A DNA stretch of 60,587 nucleotides, from NCBI GenBank assembly GCA_025963965.1, contig JAOPZS010000125.1, forward strand, positions 1 to 60,587, read 5' to 3'. Made by a program: the position numbers and the translations under genes. Below the pieces are notes generated by a model that was not told the origin of the DNA, ran no database searches, and saw nothing but the letters and a program-made list of their open reading frames with translations. Origin of the DNA: Solirubrobacterales bacterium. Its GTDB lineage: Bacteria > Actinomycetota > Thermoleophilia > Solirubrobacterales > Solirubrobacteraceae. This document shows, one piece after another, positions 1 to 9,152 of the stretch (within the stretch, counting starts at the first letter, position 1; every line of letters starts with the position of its first letter).

Positions 1-2292
1 GGCGTTCTCGCGGAAGCGCGCGCCGAACAGCGCCGAGCCGCCGAGCTCGGCGACGACGGCCGCTTCGACCTCGTCGGGATCGATCATCAGGAGCTCGGCG
101 GCGGAGGGCAGCGACTCGGCGTCGTCGGCGTCGAGGTCGGGCAGGTGCATGATCAGCCCGTCGTCGGTCCAGATCGGGTCGGCGTCGAGCCCGAAGCGCT
201 CGTGCAGGCGCGCCGAGAGGGCGAGCCCCCAGGCGGCGTGCACGCGCCCGCCGAACGGCGAGAGCAGGCACAGGCGCCAGTCGCCGATCTCGTCACGGAA
301 GCGCTCGAGGACGAGCGTGCGCTCGCTGGGCAGCACGCGCGTGGCGTCCTGCTGTTCGATCAGGTAGGCGAGCAGATTCTGCGCGGCACGACGATCGAGG
401 TCGTGCTCGCGCTGCAACGTCTCGGCGTCCTGTTCGACGGCCCAGCGCGAGAACGCGCCGATCGCCGCGCCCAGCTCCTTGGGCCGCCCGACCGAGTCGC
501 CCTTCCAGAACGGGACCGCGCCGGGTGCGCCGGGCGCGGGCGTGACGATCACGCGGTCGCGGGTGATCTCCTCGATCCGCCAGGTCGAGGCGCCGAGCAG
601 GAAGACCTGGCCGGGGCGCGCCTCATAGACCATCTCCTCGTCGAGCTCCCCCACACGCCGCCCGTCTGGGAGCGTCACGGCGTACAGACCGCGGTCGGGG
701 ATCGTGCCGGCGTTTGCGATCGCCAGCTGCCGTGATCCCTTGCGCGCTCTGATCACGCCGGCCAGCCGGTCCCAGACGATCCGCGCACGCAGCTCCCCGA
801 ACTCCTTCGACGGGTAGCGGCCGTCGAGCATGTCGAGCACGTTCTCGAGCAGCTCGCGCGAGAGCTCGGCGTAGGAATGGGTGCGCTTGACGAGCGCGTG
901 CAGCTCGTCGACCTCGATCCCGTCGGGGTCTGCCGAGACGGCGATCGCGACGATCTGCTGGGCGAGCACGTCGAGCGCGTTCTTCGGCACGACGGTCGGC
1001 TCGATGGCGCCTTCGTGCATGCGCTTCACGACGACGGCGCACTCGAGCAGGTCGCCGCGGAACTTGGGGAAGATCCGCCCGCGGCTGACCTCCCCGACGC
1101 CGTGACCGGCGCGGCCGATCCGCTGCAGGCCGCGGGCGACCGACTTGGGCGACTCGATCTGCAGGACGAGGTCGACGGCGCCCATGTCGATGCCGAGCTC
1201 GAGCGAGGAGGTCGCGACCAGGCACGGGAGGCCTCCCGACTTGAGCAGCTCCTCGACCTTCGTGCGCTCCTCGCGCGCGAGCGAGCCGTGGTGGGCGCGG
1301 GCCAGCTCCGGCACGCTCACGCCCTCGGGCAGGTTGCCGTCGGCGTCCTCGAGCTCCTTGGCAGCGAGCTCGTTGAGGCGCAGCGCGATGCGCTCGGCCG
1401 AGCGGCGGTTGTTGACGAACACGATCGTCGAGGTGTGCTCGCGCACGAGCCGCAGCACCTCGGGGTAGATCGCCGGCCAGATCGAGGCGCGTGTGGCCTC
1501 GCTGCCCTGAACCGGATCCAGCGGGTCGACCGGATCGCCGCTCGCGTCGGCGGCGCCGCCGGGCTCGGTCATCGACTCGACGGGAACCTCGATGCGCAGA
1601 TCGAGCTCCTTGCGCGACCCTGTATCGAGGAGCGTCACCTCGCGACCGGGGCCGACGAGGAAGCGGCCGATCTCGGCGAGCGGGTTTTGGGTGGCGCTCA
1701 GGCCGATCCGCTGGAAAGCGGCGTCGTCGGGCCCGATCTCCGGGTTGTTCGCGTGGACGAGCGCCTCGAGACGCTCGAGCGTCAAGGCCAGGTGCGAGCC
1801 GCGCTTCGAGCCGGCGACGGCGTGGATCTCATCGACGATCACCGTGTCGACGCCCGTCAGCATCTCGCGTGCCTGAGAGGTCAGGATCAGGTACAGCGAC
1901 TCGGGCGTCGTGACGAGGATGTCGGGCGGGTTGCGGACCATCGCAGCTCGCTCCTTCTGAGGCGTGTCGCCGGTACGGATCGCGACCGAGATGTGCTCCG
2001 CGCCGATGCCGCGAATGGGAGTGCGGAGGTTGCGCTCGATGTCGTAGGCGAGCGCCTTCAGGGGGCTCACGTACAGGACCCGGGTACCGCGGCCCGTCGC
2101 GGCGGTGTCGCTGAGGCGGTTCAGTGCCCAGAGAAAGGCAGCGAGCGTCTTTCCTGATCCCGTCGGCGCCGACACGAGGACGTGGCGACCGGCCGCGATC
2201 TGCGGCCACGCCTGCTCCTGGGCGGGGGTCGCCGCCCCGAATGCGCTGCGAAGCCACGTCTCTGTTGAGCTCGTGAAGTACTCATGGTCCAC
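1..2292 (-). CDS. lhr: Lhr-family ATP-dependent helicase, 3' end cut by window edge
   Basis: Superfamily 2 DNA/RNA helicase of the Lhr (large helicase-related) family, acting on nucleic acids in the cytoplasm, probably in repair. I chose the GTG at 2292 because translation from it gives the expected N-terminus: a Q-motif region (TPAQEQAWPQI, about residues 22-32), Walker A SAPTGSGKT (41-49) and a DEIH Walker B near residue 150. Further on come motif VI (QRIGRAGH) and the Lhr-typical SRGRIFPKFRGDLLE and PFGGRVHAAWGLAL. About 764 residues are visible. Full Lhr proteins are about 1,500 residues, and Lhr-core forms are shorter, so the C-terminal part is missing at base 1. The gene is nearly all GAG for Glu, like the housekeeping genes here. 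It lies downstream of the exported-protein cluster, separated by a hairpin. Confidence 0.93.
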   Translation of the reverse strand, partial: MDHEYFTSSTETWLRSAFGAATPAQEQAWPQIAAGRHVLVSAPTGSGKTLAAFLWALNRLSDTAATGRGTRVLYVSPLKALAYDIERNLRTPIRGIGAEHISVAIRTGDTPQKERAAMVRNPPDILVTTPESLYLILTSQAREMLTGVDTVIVDEIHAVAGSKRGSHLALTLERLEALVHANNPEIGPDDAAFQRIGLSATQNPLAEIGRFLVGPGREVTLLDTGSRKELDLRIEVPVESMTEPGGAADASGDPVDPLDPVQGSEATRASIWPAIYPEVLRLVREHTSTIVFVNNRRSAERIALRLNELAAKELEDADGNLPEGVSVPELARAHHGSLAREERTKVEELLKSGGLPCLVATSSLELGIDMGAVDLVLQIESPKSVARGLQRIGRAGHGVGEVSRGRIFPKFRGDLLECAVVVKRMHEGAIEPTVVPKNALDVLAQQIVAIAVSADPDGIEVDELHALVKRTHSYAELSRELLENVLDMLDGRYPSKEFGELRARIVWDRLAGVIRARKGSRQLAIANAGTIPDRGLYAVTLPDGRRVGELDEEMVYEARPGQVFLLGASTWRIEEITRDRVIVTPAPGAPGAVPFWKGDSVGRPKELGAAIGAFSRWAVEQDAETLQREHDLDRRAAQNLLAYLIEQQDATRVLPSERTLVLERFRDEIGDWRLCLLSPFGGRVHAAWGLALSARLHERFGLDADPIWTDDGLIMHLPDLDADDAESLPSAAELLMIDPDEVEAAVVAELGGSALFGARFRENA

Positions 2293-2373
2293 GCATTCAG
2301 GCTACCGCGGGGTCACCCGATCCCGCGGTAGCCCGAGCCGTGGTGGGCGTGCCCTTCTCTATCACGAGCGAGG

Positions 2374-2408
2374 TCGGGCCCGGGCGGCATCTCGCTGCCC
2401 GGGCCCGA
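2374..2408. terminator. Strong hairpin, likely terminator
   Basis: A perfect 12-bp inverted repeat: tcgggcccgggc at 2374-2385, an 11-nt loop, and gcccgggcccga at 2397-2408. It lies between the end of the secreted-protein gene (2448) and the start of lhr (2292). No clear U-run follows on the minus strand, so termination is inferred from position and stem strength. Confidence 0.65.
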
Positions 2409-2447
2409 ACCTCAGACGCCGGTCGGCCAAGGGCCCGACCGGCTCCG

Positions 2448-3332
2448 CTACTCGTGTTCTCTGACCACTTCTGCGCCGGCCTGCTTCAGCGTCCCGCCCA
2501 GAATCGCCGTGTTGTGACCGGCTTGCGCGGGGACGCCGAGCGTCGCGTTGACGGCCGGGTCGACCAGGAAGGAGAGGATCCCGCCGCACCCGCTTGCTCC
2601 CGGAGCAGCGAACGCGTTGTCTACCAGCGAGTTGTCGGCGATCGTCAGGATCGTGCCTTCTTCGTTGGATTCGATTGTTCCCCGGTTGCCTTTGATCGGT
2701 TTGTTGGGCAACGGTGGAGAGGTCGTTCCGGTGGTGAGATTCAGGGTCAGCGGCTGGCTGTCGGACCCGATGTAACACGAGCTCCCGAGGAATGCGTTTT
2801 CAAGGTGCACCTTGACGGGCAACGTGAGCGCCACGCCCGTCGACTGGAGCAGGTTCTTCTCATTGATCCCGATCGAGCTCGCGGGGACAGCCAGTTCGGT
2901 CGTGGCGGTGACCCCGGTCACGCCCTTGTCGATGAATTCGTTGAGAATCACCTGAAGGAATGGCGGCAGGAATTCCGGCGCTACCACCCCCAACAGCCCC
3001 CCGGGGACGGTCTGTGGCGCTTTGGAGAGGGTGTTGCCATCGGCCGCCCCCACGAACGTCTCTCCCCCCGTTTCCCGGTCTTCGATCACGCCGCCTTGCA
3101 GGGTGATCGTGTTTGTGATCGGCACGGTCTTCTTGCCCACGACGAATTCGCCGCTTTCCGTCTTCGCGAGGAGACACGCCGTGATTTCACTGTTACTCAG
3201 CGGACAGTCCGAGAAGATCGCGAATTCGCCTTTCGGCGTCGCCAGTGCCGGCGAGGCCACGCCGAGCGCGACCGCCAGGCTGCACAGACAAAGCAGGACC
3301 GACGCCCGCGATCTCGTGTAGCGCTTCACCAT
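2448..3332 (-). CDS. Exported protein of unknown function
   Basis: 294 residues, not recognised as a named family. A classical signal peptide is visible: basic MVKRYTRSR, a hydrophobic core LLCLCSLAVALGVASPALA, and AxA-type cleavage near residue 31. The mature part is beta-rich in appearance, with few charges and repeated T/G/V segments. It has four or five cysteines that could form disulfides (DCPL, ACLL, SSCYIG, SGCGG). A GGGAG-type ribosome site lies just before the ATG. It is the last gene of the exported-protein cluster on this strand, 100 bp after the 1,135-residue protein, and is followed by a 12-bp-stem hairpin. Glu is mostly GAA, as in its exported neighbours. A cell-surface or extracellular role is inferred only from the signal peptide. 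Confidence 0.8.
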   Translation of the reverse strand: MVKRYTRSRASVLLCLCSLAVALGVASPALATPKGEFAIFSDCPLSNSEITACLLAKTESGEFVVGKKTVPITNTITLQGGVIEDRETGGETFVGAADGNTLSKAPQTVPGGLLGVVAPEFLPPFLQVILNEFIDKGVTGVTATTELAVPASSIGINEKNLLQSTGVALTLPVKVHLENAFLGSSCYIGSDSQPLTLNLTTGTTSPPLPNKPIKGNRGTIESNEEGTILTIADNSLVDNAFAAPGASGCGGILSFLVDPAVNATLGVPAQAGHNTAILGGTLKQAGAEVVREHE

Positions 3333-3432
3333 TTGCTCCCACTTTCTCTAGCCGGTACTTGTGCGTCACCACAACGCTAATAAGGCCCCAGTGTGGTCGC
3401 AAGGCATGTTTCCGACCCGCGGGCGCCCGCTC

Positions 3433-6400
3433 TCAGCGATGCCGGGCTTTACGTTGCCGGACCTTTTGGTGACGGGCTCTGTGTCGATGAGAAGGCTTCG
3501 CCGGCCGCTTGCAGCCGGGTACCGCGATGTTCGTCGTTTGGCGCACCGTGGCTCCGTTCTGCCCGGTGATCGCCGTCGGCATCAGGAGCTTCTGCCCACA
3601 CAGGTCGCCGCTCAGCCGACTGGGGATGAAGGCGCCGAGGGCCGAGAATGGACCCGACGGGAGCGTCAGCATGAAACTCGAGACCGGTGCATCGGGCAGG
3701 GTCCTGAACGTACTGCTCGTCACGCCTTTCGTGATCTGGGTGGCGCCTCGCAAGACGATCTTGACCCCTTCTCCCTGCAGCACGATCACGAGATCGGGGA
3801 ATGCTGCGCCGCCGTGCGAGACGAGAATCGCGGGGCCTTCCAAGATCGCGCTCAGGATCGGTGTCTGCGCGCGGGCGTGACCCACCACCGACGCGGAGGG
3901 GCATGAAGCTGGGTTGGAGTCGAAGACCGCCTCCGTGCAGGCCTTTTGGAGCGTCGAGAGCCGCGACGGAAGCTGGCGGGGTAGGTCCACCTTGACTTTT
4001 TCGATGTTCGCCTGGCCAGGCGAAGCGGTCACCGCGACTTCGAAGGCCACGCCATTCGGGCGACTGGCGCGCCTGCTGACCGTAGCCGTCAGCTTGGGAG
4101 CGAAGTGCAGCGCTTTGCATCCCGTGACGGCGAAGGGGCTCGAGAGATGGGCTACGGCACCGCCGGGGCTCGTCGCCCTGACGGCGACCGATGTCGGGCT
4201 GCAGTTCGTGGGCGTTTGAATGAAGCCGGGCCGATCGACGTCGAGGTGTACCTCTTTCAATCGGACCGGCACGCCATCTCGCAGCTGCGGCAGTGGATCA
4301 CTCACTACCGTGATCGCCGCGGTTATCGGATCGATCTGGATCGCCGCACGAACGACCACGTTGCCAAGGTTGAATGGTCCCGCCACCGCCGGCACGACGA
4401 TCGACAGGCCGAACGGTGCGCCCTTGTAGGGGCCGGTCAGGTAGGCGCGGCCCCCCAGCACGAGCGGTTCGCTCCCGGCGCCCGCCGCGACCGTCACGTG
4501 CCCGATTTCGCTCTCCCGGGTGCAGGAGCCGGCGTCGGCCGGCCCCGCCGCGCATTGCTTGACGGCTGCCACGTCACCGAGCAGGCCCCGTGGCGTTGTC
4601 GTCGAGATCGTGGAGACGGTCTGTTCGGCGTCGCTTCGGCCGAGGGTGAAGGCGAAGGAGGACTGAGACCCGGCGGCCGAGGACTGTGTGCCGGCGTTCA
4701 GCGACAATGCGAACGGGTTGATGGGCGGGCACGGCGCGCCGAAGGCTGTTTGCGTGATCGCGAAGGTGCTATCGGGCTGGGCCGGCGGAACCCCGGGGGC
4801 TGACCACGACGTGAGGTTGCCGAGGGTGGTGAAGGCACCGCAGGTTTCGGGCGTGGCGAGCGGTGCTTTCGGCCCTTCGCGCAGCCGAACCCTGACGTGG
4901 CTGACGGGGAACTGCGGGTTGTCTGCGAACGTGACGGTGATCTGTCCGGTCGCGGGATCGGCGTGCACTTCGCCTTCGAGCTTCACGACGACACCGAACC
5001 GCCGTGAGACCGCTTCGAGATAGACGCCGTAGAGTTCGCCGTTGACGGCGCTCGCTTCGGTGCAGGGAGGCTGGCCGCTACCGCCGCAGCGCGGCTGGGT
5101 CAAGTAGAGCGCTCCGGACAGCGGCGCGGCTTCACCTGGCCCATCGGGGAGCAGTGGCGTGAAGACTTCGACCGTTCCCACCTGCGAGCTTCCGGGACAC
5201 CGACCGGGAGTCATGCTCGGGAGGCCATCGGGTCCGATCGCTTCGCCGAGGCCTGGTTCGTGCATCGAGCGGCTCTGTGACTGGTTGAAGCCTCCCGGCC
5301 CCGTGCTCGGACACCCGGTCAACCCCACGGCCGCAGGAGGCGCGATCGCCACGCCCGCCGGCAGCTTGATGGTCGCGCCTCGAAGCGGAGGCTCAGGCAG
5401 TTCGGTGCTCGCCAGGTGTTGCGGGAAGACGAGGTCGAAGACGAATCCGGAGGGCGCGTCGGCGGATCCGCCGCTGCCTACTGGAGAGACCGAAAGACTC
5501 GGATCGAAGGAGAGCCTTTCGCAGCCGGTGATCGCCGGATAGACGACCGTACTGCGCGCGATCCACTTCGACGGCGCTTCCCATGAGTCCGTTTCCGCGC
5601 GCGACTGGAGAGGCGCCGCACTGCACTCGGCCGGATTCGTGAGAAATGCCGCTCCGGGTTCCCCTTCGTTGACCGCCTTCGGATCGCCGAAGAAGCTCAC
5701 CGTGGCCCCTGTGACGCCAAGAGCCGTGTAGATGCCGGGGATCGCAACGCGCAGCCTGTAGCCGCTCGCAGTGTTGACGACGCTGGCGTACATGTAGATC
5801 ACGTGATTGGCCACCGTGAAGGCGAACTCTGCGGGGAAGCCGGCTTCGGGTTCCACGTTGTAGATCGCCGACGCCGCTTCGCCTTCTTTTCCGCCGAACT
5901 GTTCTGAGAGATACGTATTTCCTTCCAGCTGGACCGCGATGTTGCCGACGCGGCTGGCGACTGGGCAGCTGGTTCTGCTCAGCAGCCGTTCCGGGCAGCG
6001 CGGGGTCGCCTGCGGATTCCCGACGAGTCCGAGGGGAAGTTCGACGACGAGATCGCGTGCGTTTTCCACGACCCTGTCCGGGGACACCCGTGCTACCACC
6101 GTTTCCTCGAGTTCCTGAGTGCTGAACGTGTTCGTGAATCCCATCTGGACCGTGAGCTCCGACGGGTGCCCGCCGGCCTGGGTTTCCAGCGCGCCGGTGC
6201 TCGCAAGCGGGGAAAACGCGAAGCCGCTGAAGTCGAAGCTGGGCGACGTTCCGACGGTGACGGGGGTGGCGTCCTGGGTGGTCTCCGTTGACGCGGCGCC
6301 CCCGCCTTGGACAGTGACAGTGCTTTCGGCGAGCGCCGGGCCACTCGCGGGCATCGAGAGCGCGATCAGCAACGGTGCCGCGTATTGCAGCCGATGAACC

Positions 6401-6840
6401 GGTTCGCTGTAGGTGCAGGTGATGAGCGTCCGGGGTCCGCCCCCGGTCGCGACGGTTTCTTCGCCGCAAAGCCATTCTCCGAGGTTTTCGCCTTCCTTCG
6501 ATGTGATCGATTTGGCGCTTACCCCGACGGGGAGCAGGTCCGTCATGGTGATGTTGCCGGAGCTGGTTTCCTCGCCGACGTTGCGGACCAGGAGTTGATA
6601 GCGGTCGCACGCTTCTCCACGGCACGGCTCCGAGTAGGAAAACGGGTACGGATCGGCGAGGACGCTGGCCTTCCACGCCACGCTGGGCGCGGCGGCGTCT
6701 GCCGGCTGAACACGTCCGGCGCATACGAGCGCCAGGAACATCCCGCCGATCACGCACGCACGTCGCGCGAGACGGTGGGATCGCGACGGGGCGGCCGATC
6801 GATGTGACGTGATCGATCCGGGCTCAGCGGTGGTGCGCAT
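3433..6840 (-). CDS. Large exported repeat-rich surface protein
   Basis: About 1,135 residues from the ATG at 6840, chosen because a signal peptide follows it (MRTTAEPGS... then LARRACVIGGMFLALVCAG and ADAAAP). A longer in-frame extension would lie inside the upstream gene. A GGGAAAGG-type ribosome site precedes this ATG. The mature protein has a first domain resembling DUF11/invasin-like beta-sandwiches (YQLLVRNVGEETSSGNITMTDLLPVGV). Several repeats follow with recurring Cys-containing turns (CPxxSxVG, LTGPYKGAPFGL, VTGCKALHFAPKL). It ends in a very basic tail (SHRHRARHQKVRQRKARHR). It overlaps the upstream beta-propeller gene by 17 bp, so the two are probably co-transcribed. Function is unknown. 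The family resembles large surface proteins expanded in Thermoleophilia, which is my recollection and not a search result. Confidence 0.8.
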   Translation of the reverse strand: MRTTAEPGSITSHRSAAPSRSHRLARRACVIGGMFLALVCAGRVQPADAAAPSVAWKASVLADPYPFSYSEPCRGEACDRYQLLVRNVGEETSSGNITMTDLLPVGVSAKSITSKEGENLGEWLCGEETVATGGGPRTLITCTYSEPVHRLQYAAPLLIALSMPASGPALAESTVTVQGGGAASTETTQDATPVTVGTSPSFDFSGFAFSPLASTGALETQAGGHPSELTVQMGFTNTFSTQELEETVVARVSPDRVVENARDLVVELPLGLVGNPQATPRCPERLLSRTSCPVASRVGNIAVQLEGNTYLSEQFGGKEGEAASAIYNVEPEAGFPAEFAFTVANHVIYMYASVVNTASGYRLRVAIPGIYTALGVTGATVSFFGDPKAVNEGEPGAAFLTNPAECSAAPLQSRAETDSWEAPSKWIARSTVVYPAITGCERLSFDPSLSVSPVGSGGSADAPSGFVFDLVFPQHLASTELPEPPLRGATIKLPAGVAIAPPAAVGLTGCPSTGPGGFNQSQSRSMHEPGLGEAIGPDGLPSMTPGRCPGSSQVGTVEVFTPLLPDGPGEAAPLSGALYLTQPRCGGSGQPPCTEASAVNGELYGVYLEAVSRRFGVVVKLEGEVHADPATGQITVTFADNPQFPVSHVRVRLREGPKAPLATPETCGAFTTLGNLTSWSAPGVPPAQPDSTFAITQTAFGAPCPPINPFALSLNAGTQSSAAGSQSSFAFTLGRSDAEQTVSTISTTTPRGLLGDVAAVKQCAAGPADAGSCTRESEIGHVTVAAGAGSEPLVLGGRAYLTGPYKGAPFGLSIVVPAVAGPFNLGNVVVRAAIQIDPITAAITVVSDPLPQLRDGVPVRLKEVHLDVDRPGFIQTPTNCSPTSVAVRATSPGGAVAHLSSPFAVTGCKALHFAPKLTATVSRRASRPNGVAFEVAVTASPGQANIEKVKVDLPRQLPSRLSTLQKACTEAVFDSNPASCPSASVVGHARAQTPILSAILEGPAILVSHGGAAFPDLVIVLQGEGVKIVLRGATQITKGVTSSTFRTLPDAPVSSFMLTLPSGPFSALGAFIPSRLSGDLCGQKLLMPTAITGQNGATVRQTTNIAVPGCKRPAKPSHRHRARHQKVRQRKARHR

Positions 6841-8983
6841 CGTGTTTTGCCTTTCCCTTCGGCTTGAACCGCGCACGTGCGCTCCGCTCGCATTTCCTCC
6901 TACGATTGCCGGGGTGGAGCTTTCGGCACTTCGCCAGCGCCCGCCCGAGAGGACTCGATGCCGCCGGCTTCTTGCCGGTCGCGTTCGCCGGTGGGAGCGG
7001 CGTGAGGTTGTCGCCCGGCGTAGCAACGATGCTGGCGGGCGTGCCGAACCGCGGTGACGCGCTGGGGGTTCCCGAGCAACCGGTGGGGAGCGCACAGGGC
7101 CCCGGTTCGTCCAGCGCCAACGAGCCGCCGCCGATACGGGCGTCGTAGATGTCGAATTCGGTGTTCGTGTCACTGCGGGTGAGTTGCTCGGCTGACCTGA
7201 AGAACACGTTCCTGCCCGCGCCGTCGATTCCGTAGAGGTTGCCCACGCCCAGCGGCATCGCTTTGTGAGGCCCGGTAAGAGCGGTGTCGTACTCCTCTAT
7301 CTCCCCTTCCGATTCGAAGACGACGTATCGCCCATCGTCCGACAGCGCGCGTTCGGTGGTGTGGCTGGTCGGCTGCCCGTTTGTGAAAGCCTGGCGCGGC
7401 AGTTCTCCCCCGCCTTCGGGCGAGATCTTCTTGAGCTCTTCGGTCGCGGCGTCGTACAGGTCCACGCCGCCGCGACTGTCGAACGCCAACATCGCTCCGT
7501 TTGGCGTGGCCTGGGCCGGGCGGCTGTCCAGTTCCCTCCAGATTTCTTCATCTTCGGGCCCCAGCGCTGCGACGAACCTCAGCTTGCCGGCCGGGTTCGC
7601 GGCGTCGCGCTCGTACATGTAGAGGTTGTCGCCCGCCGCTTCCGGCGTTTGGCCTTCGGCGTTGGCCCCCGTGAGCACGGCGCCTGCGACGAAGTAGACA
7701 TGCGTCCCGTCCTCTGACACCCGCACGACACCGCGCACTTCGGGCGCTTGCGCTCCGGTCGCGAGAGGCGTCACCCGTTCGGCACGTTTCCCCGAGAGGT
7801 TGTACTCGTAGAGGTTGTTGCCCACGTGGCCCGGAAGCAGTTCCTGCGTCGTCGTGAAGAACACCTGTCGCCCGTTTTCGGATGCGCCTTGAAACTCGGC
7901 GGGAGCAAGCGCGGTCGACGGGGTCGACGTCGCTGTCTGGCACAGGGCGCATGCGTTCGCATCGGGCTCCGAGATGGGCAGCGTCTCGCCATCGGCCAGG
8001 CGTGCGTACAGTTCGTTTGCTTCCGGTCCCTTCGGGCTCCCTGCCGGGGCGCAGGGCACGCTGTTGAGCGTTTCATGCAGAGCCGTGAAGTAGACAGTCC
8101 CACCGTCCCGTGACACCGCGTTGTACATGTCCTGTCCCGGCCCGCCGAGTACGGTGCCGCAAACCGAGATCTGCTTGCCGTCTTCGCCCACCCCGACAAG
8201 TCCCGGCCGCGTCTGGTTTCGCCCGCGGTACTCGTAGAGTGACTCTGTGAAGCCCAAGCCCTCGTCTCCCGGCCAGAGCAGCCGTTCACTGTTCGACCCT
8301 TCGTTTTCGACGCCCGGGCTGTACGTCAGCAGGACATGCGAGAGGTCACCGGAGGCGCCGCTGTAGGCGACGAAGACCGAGCTGAGGATTTCGACGCTCG
8401 GGCCGGCGGGTTCTCCGCCGCCGCGGGCCGCACCGACCGCTGGCCCGATGCGAGCGAACGAGCTGTCGGGTTCGCGTACATAGAGGTCACCTTCGGCGGC
8501 CGACTGATCCGGTCTGCGCAGCGCCCAGAGTCCGGCCGTGAGATCGGCGCTGGGTCCCTCGAACCGCAGGGCCGGATAAAGCGCCGGGCTCGGATCGAGC
8601 GGTGTTGTGGCCCAGCCCGCCGGCGTCCTGTGAAGCGCGTAGACGGCCCCCTCGAGGACGTTCCCCGGGTCACTTTCCGTGTTCGCGAAGGCACCCGGGC
8701 TGGCGACGACCAGCCGTTCCCCGTCATCTGCGACGCCGCCGAGCTGCTTGATGAAGTTGCCCTCTTTGAAGGGAGGCGAGACCATCTCGTAAGCACGGCA
8801 GTCGGGGATCGCGACTTCCTGCTGAAGACGGACGGCTTCGTTCGGGCATTCCGCGGCCATGGAGACGGACGCCTGCAGCGTCGCCCCTAACACCCATGCC
8901 GTGAAAAGCCCAAGCCCAAGCAGGGCGCATCGGCGGGCCGCGTGGCGCCGCCTCCTCTCCTCGGTGAACACGCGATGGACCAT
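6824..8983 (-). CDS. Exported beta-propeller-like (PD40/TolB-type) protein
   Basis: 719 residues from the ATG at 8983; a TTG at 9007 would add eight residues. After a signal sequence (CALLGLGLFTAWVLGATLQ) comes CPNEAVRLQQEVAIPDCRAYEMVSPP, a signature I associate with Solirubrobacterales surface proteins. Repeated blade-like motifs follow: VSRDGGTVYFTA, ASENGRQVFFTT, VSEDGTHVYFVAG, LSDDGRYVVFES and GAGRNVFFRSAEQL. These match the DG-x-x-V-x-F/Y pattern of PD40/WD40-like propeller blades. The C-terminus is a basic tail with paired cysteines (ALAKCRKLH...RRKCERSARARF). The gene overlaps the next large exported gene by 17 bp. A surface or periplasmic-side binding role is inferred; no catalytic site is visible. 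Confidence 0.82.
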   Translation of the reverse strand: MVHRVFTEERRRRHAARRCALLGLGLFTAWVLGATLQASVSMAAECPNEAVRLQQEVAIPDCRAYEMVSPPFKEGNFIKQLGGVADDGERLVVASPGAFANTESDPGNVLEGAVYALHRTPAGWATTPLDPSPALYPALRFEGPSADLTAGLWALRRPDQSAAEGDLYVREPDSSFARIGPAVGAARGGGEPAGPSVEILSSVFVAYSGASGDLSHVLLTYSPGVENEGSNSERLLWPGDEGLGFTESLYEYRGRNQTRPGLVGVGEDGKQISVCGTVLGGPGQDMYNAVSRDGGTVYFTALHETLNSVPCAPAGSPKGPEANELYARLADGETLPISEPDANACALCQTATSTPSTALAPAEFQGASENGRQVFFTTTQELLPGHVGNNLYEYNLSGKRAERVTPLATGAQAPEVRGVVRVSEDGTHVYFVAGAVLTGANAEGQTPEAAGDNLYMYERDAANPAGKLRFVAALGPEDEEIWRELDSRPAQATPNGAMLAFDSRGGVDLYDAATEELKKISPEGGGELPRQAFTNGQPTSHTTERALSDDGRYVVFESEGEIEEYDTALTGPHKAMPLGVGNLYGIDGAGRNVFFRSAEQLTRSDTNTEFDIYDARIGGGSLALDEPGPCALPTGCSGTPSASPRFGTPASIVATPGDNLTPLPPANATGKKPAASSPLGRALAKCRKLHPGNRRRKCERSARARFKPKGKAKHDAHHR

Positions 8984-9095
8984 AGGAACCGGCCAGCCAG
9001 CCGGCAAGGCGTGTTTCTCATTCAGAGACGAGAGGGCGCGACAACCGCGCGAGTGCGTTGCCTTACGTGCGGCTCGGAAGCATCGACGCCGACGC

Positions 9096-9127
9096 CGATG
9101 AGCCGGGGCTCGGCCCCCGGCTCATCG
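9096..9127. terminator. Strong hairpin between exported-protein genes
   Basis: A perfect 13-bp stem, cgatgagccgggg (9096-9108) paired with ccccggctcatcg (9115-9127), around a 6-nt loop. It sits 26 bp past the stop of the 225-residue exported gene and before the beta-propeller gene on the minus strand, so it probably ends or attenuates the first transcript. No U-run is visible. Confidence 0.65.
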
Positions 9128-9152
9128 TCGCTTTGCTACGACGCTCTCGCTG

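Noticed and set aside
877-2157. A 426-codon ORF on the plus strand at the left end
   Set aside because: Antisense to lhr, whose helicase motifs are complete in the minus frame.
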